Source of the DNA: Asticcacaulis sp. SL142
GTDB taxonomy: Bacteria > Pseudomonadota > Alphaproteobacteria > Caulobacterales > Caulobacteraceae
Reading direction: 5' to 3'
DNA length: 64,000 nt
Assembly: GCF_026625745.1 (NCBI RefSeq)
Contig: NZ_CP113061.1
Span: 744,001 to 808,000, forward strand
Shown here: one piece after another, positions 38,573 to 49,397 of the stretch
How the letters are laid out: each line of letters starts with the position of its first letter
How positions within the stretch are numbered: position 1 is the stretch's first letter
Notes under the pieces: generated by a model
Database searches by the model: none
Told to the model about the DNA's origin: nothing
The model's input: only the letters and a program-made list of their open reading frames with translations
Translations under genes and position numbers: made by a program

Positions 38573-39121
38573 CTAGTTCCCGGCCTCTTTGACCGGGAAA
38601 AACGTGTACGATAAGGTCACATCGGTCGTTCCCTTGGCATCGATATCACCGATCATTTCCGGATCGAGATAATAAACCATCGGAAATTCTTTTTCCTCAC
38701 CCGCTTTAAAAGTCTGTTCGGTGAAACAAAAGCATTCCAGCTTCATGAAATAGCCGCCCATAGCTTCGGGCAGAACATTATAGCTGGCCTGTGCGCGAAT
38801 CGGCTGGTCTGACAGATTTTTAACCTTGAAATAGGCCATGGCGGTCTTACCGACCTGAACATCCTGATACGGCTGTTCAGGTTTAAATTGAAACTCGACA
38901 TTATTGACATTGGTGTCGAAGCGAACGCGGATGACCTTATCCAGTACCACATTGGAGGCCTTAACCGCTTTTTGCGTGGTGCCATTAAAACCCGTCACCT
39001 GACAAAAAAGCCGGTAGAGCGGCACGGAAGCATAGGCCGCCCCGATCATAACCACGAAAAGACCGGCACACATCAGGCCTATTTTCTGGTTCTTACTGAG
39101 TCGTGAGGTGCCTTTGGCCAT
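38573..39121 (-). CDS. ctaG: Cytochrome c oxidase assembly protein CtaG/Cox11
   Basis: 182 residues from the ATG at 39121, with AGGA 8 bases upstream; a TTG two codons earlier is possible. One N-terminal membrane segment is followed by a periplasmic domain. The copper site is CFCF in LECFCFTEQTF, and YYLDPEM is typical. It inserts CuB into subunit I. The gene starts 2 bases after the small CoxF-like gene. Confidence 0.95.
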   Translation of the reverse strand: MAKGTSRLSKNQKIGLMCAGLFVVMIGAAYASVPLYRLFCQVTGFNGTTQKAVKASNVVLDKVIRVRFDTNVNNVEFQFKPEQPYQDVQVGKTAMAYFKVKNLSDQPIRAQASYNVLPEAMGGYFMKLECFCFTEQTFKAGEEKEFPMVYYLDPEMIGDIDAKGTTDVTLSYTFFPVKEAGN

Positions 39122-39123
39122 GG

Positions 39124-39273
39124 TCAATGTCCTGCCGCCACACCTTCCGCCATGCGGACCAGAGATACGATAAACACTAATATAACGAAGGCTCCCAAAG
39201 ATAAGCCAATGGCCAGATTGCGCTTCTTTTGCGCCGCCAGATACGCTTTTTTGTCGTCATCATGATCAGCCAT
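39124..39273 (-). CDS. CoxF-like 49-residue membrane protein in the oxidase cluster
   Basis: An ATG at 39273 opens 49 codons ending in TGA at 39124. The product begins MADHDDDKKAYLAAQKKRN and has one membrane segment (IGLSLGAFVILVFIVSLVRM). It fits exactly between ctaB (2-base gap) and ctaG (2-base gap from its ATG). Small proteins of this size and shape, called CoxF or assembly proteins, lie between ctaB and ctaG in many alphaproteobacteria. The function is unproven. Confidence 0.85.
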   Translation of the reverse strand: MADHDDDKKAYLAAQKKRNLAIGLSLGAFVILVFIVSLVRMAEGVAAGH

Positions 39274-39275
39274 GG

Positions 39276-40259
39276 CTAAAGCCCCATAAAAATGTGCTCA
39301 CCCAACAACGTCGCAAACAACGCCGTCAGATAGAGAATTGAAAACGCAAACAGATCGCGGGCGGGCTTGGCTTCACGCTTCACGTCATAAAGCGAAGCCT
39401 CACCACCTTCAGGATGATCACCGGCCCGCGACAAAAAGACCTTGACCGCCAGATAGATGAAAAACGCGCCGCCTAAAACCGATACGGCGACATAGGTAGG
39501 CCCGCCCATATTGTAGGCAATCGGCAAGCACGCCACGGGCGCCATAATCAGGCTGTAGATCAGGATTTGCAATCGCGTTGACGTGGCACCCCTGGCTACC
39601 GGCATCATCGGGATACCGGCATTTTTATAGTCTTCGGTCGTATAAAGCGCCAAGGCCCAGCTATGGGGCGGGGTCCACAAGAATATAATAGCAAACAATA
39701 TCCACGCCTCAACCGGTGCGTTGCCGGTGGCTGCCGCCCACCCGATCACCGGAGGGAACGCACCCGCCGCCCCACCGATGACGATGTTCTGCGGCGTGCG
39801 GCGCTTAAGGATCATTGTGTATAAAACCACATAATAAACAATGGTCAGCGCCAACAGACCTGCCGCGACAAGATTGATACTCAGCGCCATCATGAAAACA
39901 GACAGGAACGACAACACCCCGGCAAAGGCCATGGCATCCTGACGCGACACACGTCCAGCCGCTACGGGCCGCCCGCGGGTGCGGCGCATCAGCGCATCGG
40001 TTTCATGCTCCAGCGCCATATTGAACGCTCCGGCAGCCCCCGCCCCCAAGGCAATGCATAACACGGCCACAAAGGCGATCAGCGGATTGATGCTGGTCGG
40101 GGCCACTACAACGCCTGTAAAGCCCGTAAACACCACCAAGGACATGACACGCGGCTTCAAAAGCTGAAAATAATCATTCGGTGATCCGCGTAAGGCACGC
40201 GAGCCATAGACACCCTCAAGCTCTGGCTTATCCGACGATTTGGGTTTGGGTGACGTCAT
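39276..40259 (-). CDS. ctaB: Protoheme IX farnesyltransferase (heme O synthase)
   Basis: 327 residues from the ATG at 40259; TTG at 40292 and GTG at 40280 would lengthen it. UbiA-type prenyltransferase with nine membrane segments. The diphosphate-binding motif is NMALEHETDALMRRTRGRP, and DYFQLLKPRVMSLV is typical. It makes heme O, the substrate of CtaA. It follows ctaD by 109 bases. Confidence 0.95.
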   Translation of the reverse strand: MTSPKPKSSDKPELEGVYGSRALRGSPNDYFQLLKPRVMSLVVFTGFTGVVVAPTSINPLIAFVAVLCIALGAGAAGAFNMALEHETDALMRRTRGRPVAAGRVSRQDAMAFAGVLSFLSVFMMALSINLVAAGLLALTIVYYVVLYTMILKRRTPQNIVIGGAAGAFPPVIGWAAATGNAPVEAWILFAIIFLWTPPHSWALALYTTEDYKNAGIPMMPVARGATSTRLQILIYSLIMAPVACLPIAYNMGGPTYVAVSVLGGAFFIYLAVKVFLSRAGDHPEGGEASLYDVKREAKPARDLFAFSILYLTALFATLLGEHIFMGL

Positions 40260-40368
40260 GTGTGAAATTTCAACCGACACAGTATTTTCCAATGGGCTTT
40301 AATGAACTTAGGGGGCGAAGACGCATAGCCCTCACCCCCTATATTGTCGTCAAGGCTAACTGCCCGGA

Positions 40369-42057
<1,689 letters not shown>

Positions 42058-42064
42058 CTATATA

Positions 42065-43075
42065 CTATTGGGCCGGCGTGGCGGCCGGAGCGGCAGCCGT
42101 CGCAGCATCGGCAGGAGTTTCGGCGGCAGCCGTCGGTGCGGTTTCGGTCGCAGGTGCTGTGGCCGAAGCGGTTTCAGCCGCTGCGGCATCTGCTGCCGCT
42201 TTGGCTGCATCCGCCGCAGCCTGAGCCTGGACCGCGCGTGCTTCTGTGGCGAGCATGGCCTTAGTCTTTCCGCCCGCCTTGATGATGTAGTCATCAAACT
42301 CGGCATCAGTCACGACCTTGATCTCAATCGGCATATAGGCATGGTCAACGCCGCACAGCTCAGAACACTGCCCGTAATAGGTGCCGACTTTTTCCGCCTT
42401 GAACCAAGTATCGTTCAGCCGCCCCGGAATTGCATCAGTTTTCAAACCAAAGGCCGGAAGTGCAAAGGCGTGAATAACGTCAAAGGCGGTGACCTTAACA
42501 TGCACAACCTTACCTACCGGCACGACCAACGCATTATCGGCGGCGAGCAGATAAGGTTTACCCGCCTTCTTGGCGTCCTCTTCGGTCAGAACACGCGATT
42601 CGACGCCTTCAACGCCCAGTTCAGGATAGTCGTACGCCCAGTACCACTGAAACCCGGTCGCCTTAACCACCACATCCGGTTTTGGCATGTCATGATATTT
42701 GCGAAGCAGGGAGAATGAGAAAAACGCGATAAACACGAGGATCAGAACCGGCACAACCGTCCAGATAATTTCAACGACCGTATTATGCGAAAACTTGGCC
42801 GGAACCGGATTGGATTTGCGATTGTAGCGCACAGCAATCCAGATCAGCAGCGCCAGAACCAACAGCGTGATGGCTGTGATGATAGGCATCAGAATTACGT
42901 CATGGAAGAAAATAGCATCGTGCTTGAGCGGTGCCGCCGCGGGCTGCAAATCAATAGCGCCGTCAGTCGGCTGCCCCAGCGTATCAGCGGCAAACGCCGA
43001 TATAGCCGTCATCCCCGACAGCATAGCCATACCAGCCAGGATGGACGAAGTCTTAATCAGCCTTCGGAAGCCCAT
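42065..43075 (-). CDS. ctaC: Cytochrome c oxidase subunit II with Ala-rich tail
   Basis: 336 residues from the ATG at 43075, chosen because GAGGA stands 7 bases upstream; two earlier starts lack a site. A signal sequence and two membrane segments precede the CuA domain, whose ligands are His202, Cys237, Cys241, His245 and Met248 (CSELCGVDHAYM). About 58 residues at the C-terminus are more than half alanine with Thr, Pro and Glu, beyond the end of the typical subunit. It receives electrons from cytochrome c on the periplasmic side. It is the first gene of the oxidase cluster. Confidence 0.95.
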   Translation of the reverse strand: MGFRRLIKTSSILAGMAMLSGMTAISAFAADTLGQPTDGAIDLQPAAAPLKHDAIFFHDVILMPIITAITLLVLALLIWIAVRYNRKSNPVPAKFSHNTVVEIIWTVVPVLILVFIAFFSFSLLRKYHDMPKPDVVVKATGFQWYWAYDYPELGVEGVESRVLTEEDAKKAGKPYLLAADNALVVPVGKVVHVKVTAFDVIHAFALPAFGLKTDAIPGRLNDTWFKAEKVGTYYGQCSELCGVDHAYMPIEIKVVTDAEFDDYIIKAGGKTKAMLATEARAVQAQAAADAAKAAADAAAAETASATAPATETAPTAAAETPADAATAAAPAATPAQ

Positions 43076-43501
43076 TCGCGAATTCCTCATCAATTGTGAC
43101 CGAAAAGGCACCTAAGCGTCTTTTCCCTGCCGAATCTTTATAAACCTTATCAGTTCTTTGAGAAGCGCCCAACCCTGTGAATTATGCGCTTCCGGGCCAT
43201 CAGGTGCAGAGCCTATCCGTCCATCCGGACAAATTGTCCCACCATCCGCCATCGGTTCCCATAATGAATTAAATGAAGGTTGCAAAGACCAAAAAGCCAA
43301 TTCCTTATGCGAACTAAGGATATTTCTGGAAAACAGGCCTAAGAGGCTCCATATGGAGCCATAAAGCTCCGCACCGCCTGCGCGGTTTTGTCACACCGTG
43401 ATCCCGATTAATTTCCAACCTGTGATAAAACTGAATCGGCCCGTAGCCTAAGCCAACATTCATGCTTAAGTTAGTGACATGCGTTTTTTCAGGATTATCT
43501 C
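43076..43501. promoter_or_regulatory. 426-base divergent gap between ctaC and tldD with a 16-bp palindrome
   Basis: This gap must hold the promoters of the oxidase cluster (minus) and tldD (plus). A perfect uninterrupted palindrome, GGCTCCATATGGAGCC, is at 43345-43360. No clear -35/-10 pair was found by eye. A possible small ORF occupies the half next to ctaC. Confidence 0.45.
43112..43252 (-). CDS. Possible small ORF upstream of ctaC
   Basis: 46 codons from the ATG at 43252, ending just before the longest ctaC frame. The product begins MADGGTICPDGRIG and ends with a basic helix. GGGAA stands 4 bases before the ATG. The frame is open further up to a TTG at 43300. I recognise no family. It may be only chance in a 426-base gap. 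Confidence 0.25.
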   Translation of the reverse strand: MADGGTICPDGRIGSAPDGPEAHNSQGWALLKELIRFIKIRQGKDA

Positions 43502-44962
43502 GTGACCGTATCCGCCGAACCCGTCTTAAATGTCTCAACATCCGCCGGTAAAGGCGCCGATCTCAGTAATCTGGATATTCACGCAGCACGGGGGGTACTG
43601 GATCAAGCCCTTACCGGCGCTGATGATGGTGAAATTTTCTTTGAAACGCGTGAAAGCGAATCGCTTGTTTTCGATGATGGCCGGTTGAAATCGTCGTCAT
43701 ATAATGCGGATCAGGGCTTCGGTTTGCGCGTAGTTTCTGGCCAGACCGTTGGATTTGCCAACAGCGCTGAGCTTAGCCTTGAAGCCCTCAAACGCGCTGC
43801 CGAGGCCGCATCACTGGCCAAATACGGCAAGGCCGTGAATATCGCTTTGGCCTCTGAAAATCCACGCCGCACCAATCAGGCCCGATATAAGGCGGTTGAC
43901 CCCTTATCGGAAATGTCATTTGCCGATAAAATCGAGCTTTTGAAAGCAATTGACGCCTATGCGCGCGATAAAAACCCAAATGTCGTTCAGGTGTCCGCCA
44001 GTCTGGCGGCTGAAAAACGCGCCATAACTATTTTGCGTGCCCAAGGTGAGATCTATCATGATTATCGTCCGCTCATTCGCATAAGCGTCGGGGTATCGGT
44101 CGAGGCCAATGGCAAACGCGAAAGCGCTTCCTCCGGCGGTGGCGGCCGCTACAGCCTGTTTGAGATCACCTCGCCTGAACACTGGCAGGCTCAGGTCGAT
44201 GAAGCCCTGCGGCAAGCCCTTGTCAATCTTGACGCCACACCGGCACCGACCGGGGAAATGGATATCGTGCTAGGTAATGGCTGGCCGGGAGTCCTGCTGC
44301 ACGAAGCCGTGGGACATGGCCTTGAGGGCGATTTCAACCGCAAAGGCACATCCGCGTTTTCCGGCAAGATGGGCCAGCAGGTCGCCGCCAAAGGTGTTAC
44401 CGTCGTAGATGACGGCACTATTGCCGATGCCCGCGGCTCACTCAATATTGACGATGAAGGCACACCGACATCAAGAACCACGCTGATCGAAGATGGTATA
44501 CTGGTTGGCTACATGCATGACCGCCTGTCGGCACGGCAAATGAGCGTGGACGCCACCGGCAACGGCAGGCGTCAATCCTATGCCCACCAGCCCTTGCCCC
44601 GTATGACCAACACCTTCATGACGGCGGGCAAAGATAGCCGCGCCGATATGATCGCTTCGACCAAAAACGGCCTTTATGCCGTGAATTTCAGCGGCGGGCA
44701 GGTCGATATCACCAATGGCAAGTTCGTGTTCCAATGCACCGAAGCCTATCTCATTGAAGACGGCAAGGTCACACGTCCGGTTAAGGGTGCCAGTTTGATC
44801 GGCGACGGTCCCGCCGCCATGCGCCAGATCGAGATGGTAGGCAACGACTTTGCCTTCGACCCCGGCGTCGGCACCTGTGGCAAGGCGGGGCAGAGCGTTC
44901 CAGTCGGCATTGGCCAGCCGTCACTCAAGATCAGAGGCCTGACGGTCGGCGGCACACGATAA
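43502..44962 (+). CDS. tldD: Metalloprotease TldD
   Basis: 486 residues from a GTG. The zinc motif is HEAVGH (His267, Glu268, His271), with the third ligand expected in the CGKAGQSVPVG region near the C-terminus. TldD with TldE forms a cytoplasmic peptidase that degrades unfolded peptides and matures some ribosomal peptides. No tldE is in the window. It precedes rnhB by 29 bases. Confidence 0.95.
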   Translation: MTVSAEPVLNVSTSAGKGADLSNLDIHAARGVLDQALTGADDGEIFFETRESESLVFDDGRLKSSSYNADQGFGLRVVSGQTVGFANSAELSLEALKRAAEAASLAKYGKAVNIALASENPRRTNQARYKAVDPLSEMSFADKIELLKAIDAYARDKNPNVVQVSASLAAEKRAITILRAQGEIYHDYRPLIRISVGVSVEANGKRESASSGGGGRYSLFEITSPEHWQAQVDEALRQALVNLDATPAPTGEMDIVLGNGWPGVLLHEAVGHGLEGDFNRKGTSAFSGKMGQQVAAKGVTVVDDGTIADARGSLNIDDEGTPTSRTTLIEDGILVGYMHDRLSARQMSVDATGNGRRQSYAHQPLPRMTNTFMTAGKDSRADMIASTKNGLYAVNFSGGQVDITNGKFVFQCTEAYLIEDGKVTRPVKGASLIGDGPAAMRQIEMVGNDFAFDPGVGTCGKAGQSVPVGIGQPSLKIRGLTVGGTR

Positions 44963-44991
44963 ACCGCCTCCGAATCAGTTATAAAGCCGTC

Positions 44992-45594
44992 ATGCCCGAT
45001 TTAAGTTTTGAATCCCAACTCAGTGGATATGTGTGCGGCGTCGATGAAGCCGGACGCGGCCCGTGCGCAGGCCCCCTATGCGTGGCCGCCGTTATTCTGG
45101 ATCGTAACAATATTCCAGATATGATTAGGGATTCCAAAAAATTATCTGAATCTCATCGCTTTAAACTTGAGCCGTTGATCAAACAGAGCGCCATCGCCTG
45201 GAGCGTAGTTGAAGTCTCATGTGAACAGATTGATGCCATGAACATTCTTCAGGCAACGATGTGGGGCATGACTGCAGCGGTCATCAGATTATCGGTTACA
45301 GCCCACCATGCCCTTATTGATGGCAACAAAGCGCCAAAACTAAACATTCCGTCCCACCCGATCGTCAAAGGCGATGATCGCTCATTGTCGATTGCCGCCG
45401 CCTCCATCCTTGCCAAGACCGCCCGCGATCGCATTATGATTGAGATGGACTCTATCTATCCGGTTTACGGCTTTAAGAAACATAAAGGCTATCAGGCCGA
45501 GGCACATTTAGAGGCTATCCGTTTGCATGGTCCCTCGCCCATCCATCGCCGGTCATGGGCCACCGTCCGCAATCTGGCAACAAGCGCCCCCTAA
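44992..45594 (+). CDS. rnhB: Ribonuclease HII
   Basis: 200 residues. The catalytic carboxylates Asp18 and Glu19 are in GVDEAGRGP, with a further Asp in ALIDGNKAP and another in AKTARDRIM. RNase HII removes ribonucleotides misincorporated in DNA and RNA primers. It lies just upstream of ccrM, as in Caulobacter relatives. Confidence 0.95.
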   Translation: MPDLSFESQLSGYVCGVDEAGRGPCAGPLCVAAVILDRNNIPDMIRDSKKLSESHRFKLEPLIKQSAIAWSVVEVSCEQIDAMNILQATMWGMTAAVIRLSVTAHHALIDGNKAPKLNIPSHPIVKGDDRSLSIAAASILAKTARDRIMIEMDSIYPVYGFKKHKGYQAEAHLEAIRLHGPSPIHRRSWATVRNLATSAP

Positions 45595-45605
45595 AAGAAC
45601 AAAAC

Positions 45606-45719
45606 GAATCCAAAAGTGAGTCTTTTAAGACTCACTCACATAAAAATGATTCGCCCGATTCTCCACGAGTCAAGTTTTTACTTTTTGTTAACCGCAAGAG
45701 ACTCTATTCCTTTGGATTC
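45606..45719 (+). promoter_or_regulatory. ccrM promoter region: eight GANTC sites and a CtrA-like box
   Basis: GANTC sites start at 45606, 45618, 45629, 45648, 45657, 45667, 45700 and 45715. A 22-base near-palindrome at 45615-45636 (arms AGTGAGTCTT and AAGACTCACT) contains two of them. TTTA-N7-TTAACC at 45677-45693 matches the CtrA consensus TTAA-N7-TTAAC with one change. In C. crescentus the ccrM promoter is activated by CtrA and carries GANTC sites; here the sites are far denser. Confidence 0.75.
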
Positions 45720-45747
45720 AGGGCGTTACATAGGCGCCCTCATTTGA

Positions 45748-46887
<1,140 letters not shown>

Positions 46888-46889
46888 TT

Positions 46890-47981
46890 TCAGACCAGTG
46901 ATGGTATAAACTTCAAAGCCTTGTCGAACACCGTCGGCAGGGCTTTTTTGTCATCAAAGCTAAGATATTGATACTGATTATGTCGGCGCAGAAAATCCGT
47001 TAGTTGCAGCGCGGTTATACGCTGAAGCCACACATCCTGAGTTAACCTGAAATGGGTAAAGACATGGTCGTAGCGGCCAATTAATTTAGCCTCACCGGAA
47101 ATCAATAATTGATTTTTACTCTCAACATCCGCCCATACCTTATCCCGCCAATCCAGATGAGGTAGCCCCAACATCCCCCCAAGCAAGCCTTTATCGGGTC
47201 GGCGTTCAACAATAAAACCCTCGTCAGAAACAATCAAAAACACCACGCCATAGCGATGAGGCTTGGGTATTTTTGACAACCTGACCGGATAGTTTTCGGG
47301 GCGGTTCAGATGGTGGGCTTGGCAACCTTCACTCATGGGACATTCGGCACATTTTGGCGTCTTGGGCCGACAGACGCTAGATGCCAAATCCATCAGGGCT
47401 TGCGGCCAGTCAGAGGCCCGATCAGCACGAACCCATTGCGCGGCCAAAGCTTTTAAAGCAGGTTTTGACCCTGGCACCGGCTCATCGACCGCATAGATTC
47501 GGCTCATGATCCGCTCAATATTACCATCAACGACATTGGCAGGTTTATCGAATGCAAAAGCGGCCACGGCTGCCGCTGTATAGGGGCCAAAACTGGGAAT
47601 TTTCAGCAAGCTTATCTCGTCACTCGGAAACACCCCCTGATGCTGGCTGACGACCATGCGCGCCCCTTTCAGCAGGTTGCGAGCCCTTGAATAATAGCCA
47701 AGGCCCGCCCACGCGGCCATGACCTCGCCATCCTCTGCGGTTGCCAGATCCTGAACCGTTGGCCAGCGCTTTAGAAAGGCTTCATAATAAGGCGTAGCGT
47801 GTGGCACTGTAGTCTGCTGCAACATAACCTCAGACAGCCACACCCGATAAGGATCAATAATTGATTCACTACCCGGTGCCCGCCGCCACGGTAGTGACCG
47901 CGCATGGTCATCGTACCAGTCGAGCAATTTTGAACGTAATCGCGAGACATCATCTGCAGACAGGTTTATAACAGTTGTCAT
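46890..47981 (-). CDS. mutY: A/G-specific adenine glycosylase
   Basis: 363 residues from the ATG at 47981, with AAGG 8 bases upstream. MutY removes adenine opposite 8-oxoguanine. Seen are MLQQTTVP, the HhH-GPD region LKIPSFGPYTAAAVAAFAF with the catalytic Asp in VVDGNIERI, and the 4Fe-4S ligands in C-x6-C-x2-C-x5-C spacing (CRPKTPKCAECPMSEGC). A C-terminal NUDIX-like domain follows. Its ATG overlaps, on the opposite strand, the ATG of the DciA-like gene by 2 bases. Confidence 0.95.
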   Translation of the reverse strand: MTTVINLSADDVSRLRSKLLDWYDDHARSLPWRRAPGSESIIDPYRVWLSEVMLQQTTVPHATPYYEAFLKRWPTVQDLATAEDGEVMAAWAGLGYYSRARNLLKGARMVVSQHQGVFPSDEISLLKIPSFGPYTAAAVAAFAFDKPANVVDGNIERIMSRIYAVDEPVPGSKPALKALAAQWVRADRASDWPQALMDLASSVCRPKTPKCAECPMSEGCQAHHLNRPENYPVRLSKIPKPHRYGVVFLIVSDEGFIVERRPDKGLLGGMLGLPHLDWRDKVWADVESKNQLLISGEAKLIGRYDHVFTHFRLTQDVWLQRITALQLTDFLRRHNQYQYLSFDDKKALPTVFDKALKFIPSLV

Positions 47982-48624
47982 GAAGCGTACCTTGCCATCC
48001 CTTGAAGACGCGGTAGCCATTTTGCGCGCCACACGCACCAAGCGCATGCCTAAACCACCGCCGCCGCCTGTCAACCGTCAGATCACGCCCCTGCTCAAGA
48101 GCCTGAGTGCGCGCTTTGAGGCTTATGACACAGGGGCCGGTCGGCTGAAAAACCGCTGGCCTGAGATTGTCGGTGAGTCACTGGCCAAATTGTCCGAGCC
48201 CGTAAAAATCATATCAGGTCGCCCTGCGGCCAAACCGACAGCGCGCGGAAGCCTGTCAAAAAATGCACCCACGCCTGCCAATACTAAAAGCGTTGGTATA
48301 CTGGAGATACGCTGCGAAGGCGCTTATGCATCAATACTTCAGCACCAGCAGGATTTGATTATGTCCCGCGTCAATCTGTTTCTTGGGGCAGGTTCTGTGG
48401 GCCGCCTGCGCATCGTGCAAGGACAGGTGAGCCACACCACCCGGCAAGCCACAGCAACGGTTCAGTCACGGCCCTTGAATGCCGAGCAGGAACTGGCCCT
48501 GCAAAACAGCCTTAAGGATGTCGGTGATGACCGCTTACGGCAGACATTGCTCAAGCTGGGCCGTTCTGTGATCGCCAGAGATAATGCCCGCACAAAGGCT
48601 CCGGAGCGATCACCGAAAACGTAA
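47980..48624 (+). CDS. DUF721 / DciA-like protein
   Basis: 214 residues. The middle shows the DUF721 pattern: RLKNRWPEIVGESLAKLSEPVKI, then ILEIRCEGAYASILQHQQDLIMSRVNLFLG. DciA proteins of this family load or stimulate the replicative helicase DnaB in bacteria without DnaC. The Pro-rich segment MPKPPPPPV near residue 23 could mark an alternative start, as the ATG at 47980 has no good ribosome binding site. The C-terminal 60 residues are polar. It is divergent from mutY and precedes the dsbA-smc block. Confidence 0.75.
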   Translation: MKRTLPSLEDAVAILRATRTKRMPKPPPPPVNRQITPLLKSLSARFEAYDTGAGRLKNRWPEIVGESLAKLSEPVKIISGRPAAKPTARGSLSKNAPTPANTKSVGILEIRCEGAYASILQHQQDLIMSRVNLFLGAGSVGRLRIVQGQVSHTTRQATATVQSRPLNAEQELALQNSLKDVGDDRLRQTLLKLGRSVIARDNARTKAPERSPKT

Positions 48625-48756
48625 ACCACCTCTTGCTCAGGCCATAATCTCGCCTTACACACGATTGAAGAATTTAACACCGCTGCGCGGAATCAGATAT
48701 GATTTCGGAGCTTTGCGATTTAACGCCCATTATCACACTTTGATCTGGTGACCTCT

Positions 48757-49380
48757 ATGTCTATGAACTTTGGAAAATATCTGGCCGTAGCGGCTTTAGG
48801 GTTTGGGTTGATGGTTTCGGCCTGCTCAAAAGGTGGCGGAGATGCGGTGAAGTCGGATGACATGGTGATGGGGTCGGATAATGCACCGATTACCCTGGTC
48901 GAATATGCGTCCGTGACCTGCAGCCACTGCGCCCAATTTAATGAGACTGTGTTTCCGGATATCAAGAAAAATTACATTGATACTGGCAAGGTTAAATATA
49001 TCTTTCGTGAGTTCCTAACGGCGCCCAATGATGTCTCGGCCGCAGGGGTTTTGCTGGCACGATGCGCAGGTGAAGATAAGTATTTTCAGGTCATCGACTC
49101 CGTTATGCGTTCACAGCGGGAAATCTTTGAAACCGGTGATGCCAAAGGCGTACTTCTGCGCGTGGCCAAAACGGCCGGCATATCGGATGACCAGTTCAAT
49201 AAGTGCGTCACCGATCCTGAAGGTTTGAAGCGCATTAACGCGAACATGGAAACAGCGATCAAAGAGCACAATATCACCGGCACCCCAACTTTCCTGATTA
49301 ACGGTAAGAAGTACGATTACAAAGGCGGCGACATCAAAGAATTCGACGCTGCCTTTGCCGCAGCTTCGCCTGCCAAATAG
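48757..49380 (+). CDS. DsbA-family thiol oxidoreductase, lipoprotein
   Basis: 207 residues from the ATG at 48757; a GTG three codons earlier is possible. The signal ends in a lipobox, VSAC, with Cys23 as the lipidated residue. A thioredoxin-like domain carries the active site CSHC (Cys55, Cys58) and the cis-proline loop GTPTFLING. The family forms or isomerises disulfides in the periplasm. CSHC rather than CPHC suggests a less oxidising enzyme than E. coli DsbA; that is inference. It is the first of two adjacent paralogues. Confidence 0.88.
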   Translation: MSMNFGKYLAVAALGFGLMVSACSKGGGDAVKSDDMVMGSDNAPITLVEYASVTCSHCAQFNETVFPDIKKNYIDTGKVKYIFREFLTAPNDVSAAGVLLARCAGEDKYFQVIDSVMRSQREIFETGDAKGVLLRVAKTAGISDDQFNKCVTDPEGLKRINANMETAIKEHNITGTPTFLINGKKYDYKGGDIKEFDAAFAAASPAK

Positions 49381-49397
49381 ATCGCCCAATAGCCTCA

